Positions 57,279-64,000 of a stretch of DNA of 64,000 nt are shown piece by piece. The position numbers and the translations under genes are program-made. The notes beneath the pieces were generated by a model. That model was not told where the DNA came from. It was given only the letters and a program-made list of their open reading frames with translations, and did no database searches. This DNA comes from Hymenobacter negativus. GTDB taxonomy: Bacteria; Bacteroidota; Bacteroidia; Cytophagales; Hymenobacteraceae. How positions within the stretch are numbered: position 1 is the stretch's first letter; each line of letters starts with the position of its first letter. The DNA lies in the NCBI RefSeq assembly GCF_016056375.1, contig NZ_JAEDAE010000003.1, positions 186,001-250,000 of the forward strand, in the 5' to 3' direction.

Positions 57279-58016
57279 CTACCACGGACTGATACCCGTT
57301 TCCGGCGCGTTGTCATCGCTGAAAAACTGGCTGGTGGGACCATTCGGGCCCAGCACGGCGGCTTTTACGACGCGGGCGGCAGCATCGGCCACGCTGCCGG
57401 GGCCGCTGTGGTGGTTGAAATCGGTGGCAGTGTAGCCGGGGTCCACGGCATTCACTTTAAAGGGCGTGTCGCGCAGCTCGTAGGCCAGCATGATGGTATA
57501 GGCATTCAGGGCGGCTTTGGATGGCTGGTAGGCGGCCCCTTTCACGGCGTAGTATTTCCATGACGGGTCGTTGTGCAGCGTGAGTGAGCCCAGGCCCGAG
57601 GTCACGTTCACGATGCGCGGCGCGGGTGACTGCCGTAGCAGGTCGAGAAAAGCCTGCGTCACGGAGATTACCCCAAACACGTTCGTTTCAAACACCTCCT
57701 TAATCAGGCTGATGTCGGTGCTGGCAGCCGGCTGCGACATACCGCCCAGGATGCCGGCATTGTTGATGAGCACATCGAGAATGGGCGTTTTCTGGCCCAC
57801 TGTTGCGCGGGCGGCTTTGATGGAATTGTCATCGGTGACATCAATTTGCAGGGGCTCAACCTGGGCCAAGCCTTCGGCCTTTAGTTGGTCCACGGCCTGC
57901 TGGCCTTTGTCAAGGTCGCGGCTGCCGAGGTACACGTGGTAGCCCTGCTGCAGCAGCTGCCGGGCGGTTTCGAAGCCAATGCTTTTGTTGGCGCCGGTGA
58001 TGAGTGCGGTTTTCAT
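57279..58016 (-). CDS. Short-chain dehydrogenase/reductase
   Basis: 245 residues from ATG 58016. Cofactor motif TGANKSIG (residues 8-15), DVTDD, NNAG near 90, Ser in NVTSGLGSL and catalytic YQPSK. An insertion SLTLHNDPSWKYYAVKGAA before the Tyr is typical of carbonyl-reductase-like SDRs. NADP(H)-dependent oxidoreductase; substrate unknown. It lies 76 bases downstream of the AraC-family gene on the same strand and may be its target. Confidence 0.9.
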   Translation of the reverse strand: MKTALITGANKSIGFETARQLLQQGYHVYLGSRDLDKGQQAVDQLKAEGLAQVEPLQIDVTDDNSIKAARATVGQKTPILDVLINNAGILGGMSQPAASTDISLIKEVFETNVFGVISVTQAFLDLLRQSPAPRIVNVTSGLGSLTLHNDPSWKYYAVKGAAYQPSKAALNAYTIMLAYELRDTPFKVNAVDPGYTATDFNHHSGPGSVADAAARVVKAAVLGPNGPTSQFFSDDNAPETGISPW

Positions 58017-58092
58017 GGTCAATGATTTCCAGATGATTAACAGCACAAAATTATTGGCCCCAATTGGCGGGGCTAGCACCCATTCTGCGGTA

Positions 58093-58983
58093 TTACTGGT
58101 ACATTTTGCGGATGGTGGTGCGGTACTCGGCCGGCGTGACCCCGGTTTCGCGCTTGAAGAAGCGGTTGAAATAAGACGCGTCCGAAAACCCGAGGTCAAA
58201 CGCAATTTCCTTGAGCGAGTGCTGGGTGTAGAAAAGCAGCCGCCGGGCTTCCAGCACCAGCCGTTCGTGCACGTGCTTGATGGCCGGCTTGCCGCTCTGT
58301 GCTTTAACCACCTCGCTCAAATGGCCCGCCGAGATATGAAGCTGGGCGGCATACGCGCCTACCTCGTGCAGCTCGCGGTAGCTTTCCTCAATTCGGTCCT
58401 GGAAAGTCCGCAATAGCTGCTGGTCGGCCGACAGCTCTTCGCCCGTAAACTGCTCCGTGTACAAGCGGCTCAGATGCGTGAGCAGCACCGTGAGGTAGGC
58501 GCTCAGCATGCGGTGCTGCCACTCGCCGGGGCGGGCATACTCCGTTTCCAGCTTCGCCAGCATTTCCTCCACCAGGGCCCCGTCGGCATCCGTTAGCAGC
58601 AGCTCATGCCCGTTGTAAGGGTTTTGGATAAGGGGCAGGTCGCGTAGCGCCGCGTTTTGCTGCAAGGCCAGAAACTCCTTCGTAAACGTGAGGCGGGTGC
58701 CCCAGAAGGGCGTAGGCGCTTCTTTTACCAGCACCTGGTTGGGAGTGGAGAAGTACAGCGTGTTGTCCTTGCGGTCGTAGGACTTCATGTCCACCCAATG
58801 CCGGCCACGGTTGTGCTTCACAAACACCAGCAGATAATAGGCCTTGCGGTGCGGAATGAGCAGGTTTTCCTCGTAAGTCAGCTCGCCCTCCGAGCGCAGG
58901 AGGGTGAATAATTTGCTACCGGTCACTTCGTCCCGCTCGAACGGGTATATCGGGACCGGCTGCTGGCTGCTGAGCGTGTGCAT
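58093..58983 (-). CDS. AraC-family transcription regulator
   Basis: 296 residues. N-terminal ligand or cupin-like domain (LLIPHRKAYYLLVFVKHNRGRHWVDMKSYDRKDNTLYFSTPNQV) and a C-terminal double helix-turn-helix (VGAYAAQLHISAGHLSEVVKAQSGKPAIKHVHERLVLEARRLL, then LKEIAFDLGFSDASYFNRFFKRETGVTPAEYR). Likely activates the SDR gene downstream, inferred only from placement. Confidence 0.92.
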   Translation of the reverse strand: MHTLSSQQPVPIYPFERDEVTGSKLFTLLRSEGELTYEENLLIPHRKAYYLLVFVKHNRGRHWVDMKSYDRKDNTLYFSTPNQVLVKEAPTPFWGTRLTFTKEFLALQQNAALRDLPLIQNPYNGHELLLTDADGALVEEMLAKLETEYARPGEWQHRMLSAYLTVLLTHLSRLYTEQFTGEELSADQQLLRTFQDRIEESYRELHEVGAYAAQLHISAGHLSEVVKAQSGKPAIKHVHERLVLEARRLLFYTQHSLKEIAFDLGFSDASYFNRFFKRETGVTPAEYRTTIRKMYQ

Positions 58984-59149
58984 TGGGCTGAAACTGTTTT
59001 TTGCTGCTACAACTATGGTCCGGAGTCAGAGTTTGCCGCCGGAGCGTACCGCTGGTAGGGTCTAGGCTGGATTTCCCCCGAAAATCAGGTTCTTTGTAGC
59101 TTCCGGGTCGAATGCTGCTGCGGTAGCCGCTACCGACCGGGGATTATTT

Positions 59150-61570
59150 ATGCGAAATTCGATTCTGCTGCTGGGGATTCTACTCACGTTTACGGGCACA
59201 CTGGCCGCCCAACCGCTGGCCTCGCGTCCGCACCCCGACGTGCCCGCCGCCATGGACGTGGCCGGCATCCACCTCGTTCTTAGTGAGGAAGCCCAGCGCC
59301 TCGTGCAACAAAAAGCCGATGGACTTTGCCGCCACCAGCCTTCCTTTCAGGCCCGGGTTGATTTGGCTGACGCCTCGTTTCCCATCATCGACCGGGTACT
59401 GAAGGAGGAAGGCGTGCCGCTCGATTTCCGCTACCTCGCCCTGCAGGAAAGTGCCCTGCTGGGCAATGCGCGCAGCAACCACGAAGCCGTGGGCTACTGG
59501 CAGCTCAAGCAGGAAACCGCTACCGGACTGGGCCTCACCGTGAACAGCGCCGTGGATGAGCGTCAGCACCTCACCACGAGCACCCGCGCCGCCGCCCGCT
59601 ACCTCACCCGCAGCAACACCAGCCTGCACAACTGGCTGAACGCCCTGCTGAGCTACTACACCGGCCCAGCCGGCGTGAAGCCCTACACGCTGCCCACCGA
59701 TTTCGACGCCACCGAAATGGCCATCACCGAGGCCACGTCGCCCTACGTGCTGATGTTCCTGGCCCAGAAAGTCGCCTTCGAGCCCGCCTGCGGCCTCAAC
59801 CCCCGGCCGAAGCTGCTGCTGCAGGAGTTTCCTGCCGTGGCCGGCCAAACGCTTTACGACCAGGCCCTCACGCTCCATGTCGACTCGGCTGCGCTGGCCA
59901 CCCACAACCACTGGCTGCTGGCCGCCGCCGTGCCCGCTGATAAAGCCTACACGCTCATCGTGCCGGTGGGCGACATCACCCAGGCCGCCGGCATCGTGGC
60001 CAACCAGCGCCTGCAAAGCCGCGGCCAGCTCCTGAACGCGCCCACCGTGGCCGCCAACGCCGCCGAAGTGCGCCTCAACAACTTGCGCGCCCTCATTGCC
60101 CTGCCCGGCGAAACCATGGCCGACCTGGCCAAACGGGGTCACCAGCGCCTGGGCGAATTCCTGAAGCACAACGAATTGTCGGCCTTCGACCAGGTTGTGA
60201 CCGGCCGGCCCTATTTCCTCGAGAAAAAGCGCGACGTGGCCGCCGTCGAATACCACGTCCTGCAGCCCGGCGAGCGAATTTTCGACGTGGCCCAGAAATA
60301 CGGCATTCGCCAGAAGGCCATTTACAGCAAAAACCGCATGGCCCGCGTCGAGGAATTGCGGCCCGGTCGGGTGCTGTGGCTCCAGCACACCCGCCCCCGC
60401 GAAACCGCCATCGAATACCGCTCCCAGCCCGAGGGCGCGGCCCTGGAGCGGCCCAGCGTAGCCACCACGGCCGCCGAAACCGAAACAGATAACCTCGTCG
60501 ACCAGGCCAATGAAGCCGTGGCCGCCCGCCGCACCGAATCGGGCAATGATGGCAAAGTCAAGGTCAAAATTAAAGTCAAAAGCGACACCGGTAAAACCAA
60601 GCCCGTGAGTACGGAAAGCACCGATGGCTGGGGCGAAGCCCTGGAAACGGCCACCACAACGGCCGCCACCGTGCCGGCTGCAGCACCCGCGCCGGAGCCG
60701 GTAGTCCCAGCGTCCGTTGCGCCAGCCCCAGCTCCGGCTCGCGCCGCGCCAACGCCGGCCCGCCCGGCTCCGGCCGCCGCTCCCACGCAGCCGTCTTTCG
60801 CCAAGCGAACCTACCTGCCGCCGCCCGCCGCTGCTCCGGCCCCCGCACCCTTGGCCGATGAGCCGCGCCAGCCCGACTCGACCGTGGCGGTGCCTGCGGT
60901 TAGCCGCCCTGCGGTAGTTGCCAAGCCTGTCAACGCCCCCACGGCGCCGGTATATGTGCCAAAGCCAGCCCCGGTAAAAGTGGCTGCGCCCGCGGTTTCT
61001 GCTCCGGCTGCCGTTACGCCAAAACCGGAAGCCGCTTCGGCGCCTACTGTTGCTGCGGCCACGCCAAAGCCCGCCACTGTGGCCGTCCGCGCCATTCCCA
61101 GTGATGCCACTCACCGCGTGGAAGCCCGCGAAACGGTGTATTCCGTGGGCCGGCTCTACAATATTTCGCCCGCCACGTTGATTGCCATCAACCAGCTGGC
61201 GCCGCCTTATGGCTTGGTCACGGGCCAGGTGCTGACGCTGAAAGCTCCTGAACAACAAACAGCTCCGGCCGCCAAGGCTGCTCCGGCTCCTGCGCCCGCG
61301 CAAGTCCCGGCCGCTCACGCCTCCGGCCAAATCAACCCGGCGTTGCTGTACGTGCCCAAAAAGGGAGTTCCGGCAGCTAAAACTGTTGTCGCGCCAGCTG
61401 CGCCAGTTGCAGAAGTTGCTACGCAGCACACCGTTGCAAAAGGCGAAACCCTGTACAGCATCGCCAAACGCTACCAGGTAACCGTTGCCGACCTGCAGGC
61501 CTGGAACAACAAGCCCGATGCCTCGGTGAAGCTAGGCGAAGTGCTGCGCGTGCAGGCCGATACGAAGTAA
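59150..61570 (+). CDS. Lytic transglycosylase with LysM domains (MltD-like)
   Basis: 806 residues. Signal peptide to TLAAQP; SLT-like catalytic domain with the Glu in YLALQESALLGNARSNHEAVGYWQLKQETATGLGL (near residue 104), as in MltD. Three LysM domains: VEYHVLQPGERIFDVAQKYGI (about 363), HRVEARETVYSVGRLYNISPATLIAINQL (about 660) and QHTVAKGETLYSIAKRYQVTVADLQAWN (about 763), with a long Ala/Pro-rich linker between the first and second. Cleaves peptidoglycan glycan strands to 1,6-anhydro ends. ATG 59150 at an AT-rich GGATTATTT leader. Confidence 0.9.
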   Translation: MRNSILLLGILLTFTGTLAAQPLASRPHPDVPAAMDVAGIHLVLSEEAQRLVQQKADGLCRHQPSFQARVDLADASFPIIDRVLKEEGVPLDFRYLALQESALLGNARSNHEAVGYWQLKQETATGLGLTVNSAVDERQHLTTSTRAAARYLTRSNTSLHNWLNALLSYYTGPAGVKPYTLPTDFDATEMAITEATSPYVLMFLAQKVAFEPACGLNPRPKLLLQEFPAVAGQTLYDQALTLHVDSAALATHNHWLLAAAVPADKAYTLIVPVGDITQAAGIVANQRLQSRGQLLNAPTVAANAAEVRLNNLRALIALPGETMADLAKRGHQRLGEFLKHNELSAFDQVVTGRPYFLEKKRDVAAVEYHVLQPGERIFDVAQKYGIRQKAIYSKNRMARVEELRPGRVLWLQHTRPRETAIEYRSQPEGAALERPSVATTAAETETDNLVDQANEAVAARRTESGNDGKVKVKIKVKSDTGKTKPVSTESTDGWGEALETATTTAATVPAAAPAPEPVVPASVAPAPAPARAAPTPARPAPAAAPTQPSFAKRTYLPPPAAAPAPAPLADEPRQPDSTVAVPAVSRPAVVAKPVNAPTAPVYVPKPAPVKVAAPAVSAPAAVTPKPEAASAPTVAAATPKPATVAVRAIPSDATHRVEARETVYSVGRLYNISPATLIAINQLAPPYGLVTGQVLTLKAPEQQTAPAAKAAPAPAPAQVPAAHASGQINPALLYVPKKGVPAAKTVVAPAAPVAEVATQHTVAKGETLYSIAKRYQVTVADLQAWNNKPDASVKLGEVLRVQADTK

Positions 61571-61654
61571 AATAGCCCCCAAAGCGGGCGGACTGCCGGC
61601 TCACAAGCCGTAAAAAACGCAGCAGTCAGGGAATCAGGCAGCAGGCTTTTGGGG

Positions 61655-61687
61655 TTTGGCAATGCCCGCCAGCCGGGGGTATCTTTA
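61655..61687 (+). promoter_or_regulatory. Promoter for dnaE
   Basis: TTTG (61655) and TATCTTTA (61680-61687) with a 21-base spacing, within the 17-23 typical for Bacteroidota sigma-A promoters; the last base deviates from TAnnTTTG. ATG follows 30 bases later. Confidence 0.55.
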
Positions 61688-61716
61688 CGATTAGCCCGTT
61701 CCCAACGCCCTGTCTT

Positions 61717-64000
61717 ATGCCTGTTTTCTCGCACCTTCACTCGCACACGCAATACTCGCTGCTCGACGGCCAGGCCAGCATTTCGGCCCTGATGAAGAAG
61801 GCCCAGAAGGACGAGATGCCCGCCGTAGCCCTCACCGACCATGGCAACATGTTCGGCGCGTTCAACTTCGTGGCCGAGGCCAACAAGTACAACGTGAAGC
61901 CCATCGTGGGCTGCGAGTTTTACCTGGTGGAAGACCGGCACCGCAAAACCTTCAGTCGGGAAAAAGGCGAGCGCGACAACCGCTTCCACCAGCTGCTACT
62001 GGCCAAGGACCAGGCCGGCTACCACAACCTGGCCAAGCTCTGCTCGCTGAGTTTCATCGAGGGCGTGTACTCCAAGTTTCCGCGCATCGACAAGGAACTG
62101 CTGCTCAAGTACCACGAGGGCCTGATTGCCACGAGCTGCTGCATCGGGGCCGAGATTCCGCAAACCATCCTCTTCGGCACCGAAGCTGAGGCCGAGGAAA
62201 AGCTGAAGTGGTGGCTCGATTTGTTTGGTGAGGACTACTACATCGAAATCCAGCGCCACGGCCTGATGAATTTCGACGGCACCGGCAAAAGCCAGGAAGA
62301 CGTGAACCAGATTCTGCTGGGCTTTGCGAAGAAGTACAACGTCAAAGTCATCTGCACCAACGACTCGCACTACGTCGACCAGACCGATTACGCCGCCCAC
62401 GACCTGCTGCTGTGCGTGAATACCGGCGAGGAGAACAGCATCCCGGTCGGTGATATTCGCACCAACTACTACACCCTCATGACCAGCGGGGGCGAGGTGA
62501 AGTACGACCTGCTCGACAACCTACGCCGCGACCACGCGCGCGACGAGCGCGCCCAGCGCCAGCTCCGCCGCATCGACGAGGAACTGCAGAAGCCCAAGCC
62601 GCACACCCGCTTCGGCTTCGCCAACGACCAGTTCTTCTTCAAGACGCAGGCGCAGATGAACGACCTGTTCGCCGATGTGCCCGAGAGCGTGGACAACACC
62701 AATGAGATTGTCGACAAAATCACGCCCCCGAAGCTGGCGCGCGACATTCTGTTGCCCAACTTCCCCATTCCCGCGCCCTTCGCCAACGCCGACGAATTTC
62801 TACGCGAGCTGACCTACGTGGGGGCCTTCGGTCCCAGCGCCGGCCAGGGCGTGGTGACCATGAGCAAGCCGCCGCGCTACTCCGAGCGCACGCCCGAAAT
62901 TGAGGAACGGCTTGATTATGAGCTGCGCATCATCCAGACGATGGGCTTTGCCGGCTACTTCCTCATCACCCAGGATTTCATCAACCACGGCCGCAACATC
63001 GGGGTGGCCGTGGGGCCGGGCCGGGGCTCGGCCGCCGGCTCGGCCGTGGCCTACTGCGTGGGTATCACCAACATCGACCCCATTAAGTACTCGCTGCTAT
63101 TCGAGCGTTTCCTGAACCCGGAGCGTGTGTCGATGCCCGATATCGACATTGACTTTGACGACGTGAACCGTCAGAAAGTCATTGACTACGTGGTGAATAA
63201 GTACGGTAAGACGCAGGTGGCCCAGATTATCACCTTCGGCACCATGGCCGCCAAGTCCAGCATCAAGGACGTGGCCCGCGCCATGGAGCTGCCCCTGCCG
63301 CATACCAACGACCTCACCAAGATGGTGCCCGACAAGCCCGGCACCACCCTGGCCGGCGCCTTTGCCGAAAACCAGGAGCTGGACATGATTCGGCGCGACG
63401 AAAGCCCCGAGAACCTCAAGGGCCAGATTTTGCGTCTCGCCACGCAGCTCGAGGGCTCGGTGCGCAACACCGGCATCCACGCGGCCGGGGTAATTATTGC
63501 GCCCGACGACATCACGAAGTACATCCCGGTTTCGACCTCGAAAGACTCGGACCTGCTCATCACGCAGTTCGACGGCAAGGTGATTGAATCGGCGGGGATG
63601 CTGAAAATGGACTTTCTGGGCCTCAAAACCCTGACGGTTATCGTGGATGCCATGCGCCTGATTGAGCGCAACCACGGCGTGAAAATCGACATCGACAACA
63701 TCCCGCTCGATGACGAGAAGACCTACGCGCTCTACCAGCGTGGTGATACCATTGGCACGTTCCAGTTCGAGTCGGAAGGTATGCGGCAGTACCTCAAGGA
63801 CTTGAAACCAACCAACATCGAGGACTTGATTGCCATGAACGCCCTCTATCGGCCCGGCCCGATGCAGTTCATCCCGAACTTCATCAACCGCAAGCACGGC
63901 CGCGAGGAAGTGGAATACCCGCACGAGCTGTTGAAACCCATTCTGGAATACAGCCAGGGCATCATGGTGTATCAGGAGCAGATTATGCAGACGGCCCAGA
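61717..64000 (+). CDS. dnaE: DNA polymerase III alpha subunit, 3' end beyond window
   Basis: 761 codons visible from ATG 61717; no stop within the window. The N-terminal PHP domain begins FSHLHSHTQYSLLDGQASISALM and ALTDHGNMFGAFNF; the polymerase palm shows GVAVGPGRGSAAGSAVAYCVGI, FERFLNPERVSMPDIDIDFDD (the catalytic Asp residues) and the trailing LEGSVRNTGIHAAGVII and GMLKMDFLGLKTLTVI. It is the replicative polymerase. A longer-than-usual insertion (62499-62800) between PHP and palm is noted. Rest of the protein unseen. Confidence 0.95.
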   Translation, partial: MPVFSHLHSHTQYSLLDGQASISALMKKAQKDEMPAVALTDHGNMFGAFNFVAEANKYNVKPIVGCEFYLVEDRHRKTFSREKGERDNRFHQLLLAKDQAGYHNLAKLCSLSFIEGVYSKFPRIDKELLLKYHEGLIATSCCIGAEIPQTILFGTEAEAEEKLKWWLDLFGEDYYIEIQRHGLMNFDGTGKSQEDVNQILLGFAKKYNVKVICTNDSHYVDQTDYAAHDLLLCVNTGEENSIPVGDIRTNYYTLMTSGGEVKYDLLDNLRRDHARDERAQRQLRRIDEELQKPKPHTRFGFANDQFFFKTQAQMNDLFADVPESVDNTNEIVDKITPPKLARDILLPNFPIPAPFANADEFLRELTYVGAFGPSAGQGVVTMSKPPRYSERTPEIEERLDYELRIIQTMGFAGYFLITQDFINHGRNIGVAVGPGRGSAAGSAVAYCVGITNIDPIKYSLLFERFLNPERVSMPDIDIDFDDVNRQKVIDYVVNKYGKTQVAQIITFGTMAAKSSIKDVARAMELPLPHTNDLTKMVPDKPGTTLAGAFAENQELDMIRRDESPENLKGQILRLATQLEGSVRNTGIHAAGVIIAPDDITKYIPVSTSKDSDLLITQFDGKVIESAGMLKMDFLGLKTLTVIVDAMRLIERNHGVKIDIDNIPLDDEKTYALYQRGDTIGTFQFESEGMRQYLKDLKPTNIEDLIAMNALYRPGPMQFIPNFINRKHGREEVEYPHELLKPILEYSQGIMVYQEQIMQTAQ

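Noticed and set aside
59180..61429. 749-codon open frame on the minus strand inside the transglycosylase gene
   Set aside because: Antisense shadow rich in Gly and Arg, no recognisable domain, and the plus-strand gene is clear.

Overview
The window looks like a chromosomal segment of a high-GC member of the Bacteroidota, most likely a Hymenobacter-type Cytophagales bacterium. This is inferred from the content: TonB-dependent receptors with carboxypeptidase-regulatory-like N-termini, a secreted protein with a type IX secretion style C-terminal domain, OmpA/glycine-zipper lipoproteins, promoters of the TAnnTTTG type, and long GTCATCCTGAGC inverted repeats between genes. No phage, insertion sequence with a transposase, or CRISPR array was seen.

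Positions 1-22500 form a stress and low-oxygen style island. It holds the end of an amidohydrolase gene, a D-lactate dehydrogenase, seven tandem-domain universal stress proteins, a PfkB-type phosphofructokinase, two diverged HemF-like coproporphyrinogen oxidases, a six-BON-domain protein, a GerW-family protein, an MlaE-type permease, small unknown proteins and a frameshifted CPA2 cation/proton antiporter. In its middle sit a PAS histidine kinase and an overlapping gene for a receiver-CRP hybrid regulator. Most transcription units of the island carry a TGA-N6-TCA (FNR/CRP-like) dyad upstream, which suggests one regulon run by this two-component pair. From 22137 down to 10717 all genes lie on the minus strand and may be read as one or a few operons.

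Positions 22495-30233 are more ordinary: tRNA-Arg(ACG), a TVP38-type membrane protein, cystathionine gamma-synthase/lyase, a SIMPL-like secreted protein, a DinB-like protein, a GDSL lipoprotein, a metallophosphoesterase lipoprotein coupled to an outer-membrane protein, and a metallo-beta-lactamase-fold hydrolase. Between 30234 and 30960 lie a 183-bp MITE-like element and a small open reading frame ending in six consecutive cysteine codons, directly upstream of a TonB-dependent receptor. This is a candidate cysteine-sensing leader peptide.

Positions 30960-45158 hold envelope and housekeeping genes: the receptor, a T9SS-type secreted protein, OmpA proteins, class I aldolase fbaB, accD, a trio of glycine-zipper proteins, an endonuclease III homologue, a radical SAM protein, a gamma carbonic anhydrase and a CBS/CorC membrane protein. 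Positions 45425-64000 hold dsbD, an Lrp regulator, an SPFH protein with internal repeats, a glycosyltransferase with a near-leaderless GTG start, an M16 peptidase coupled to a stand-alone SRA-domain protein, an O-methyltransferase, a second large outer-membrane receptor, a divergently regulated-looking SDR/AraC pair, a LysM lytic transglycosylase, and the first 761 codons of dnaE, which runs off the window.
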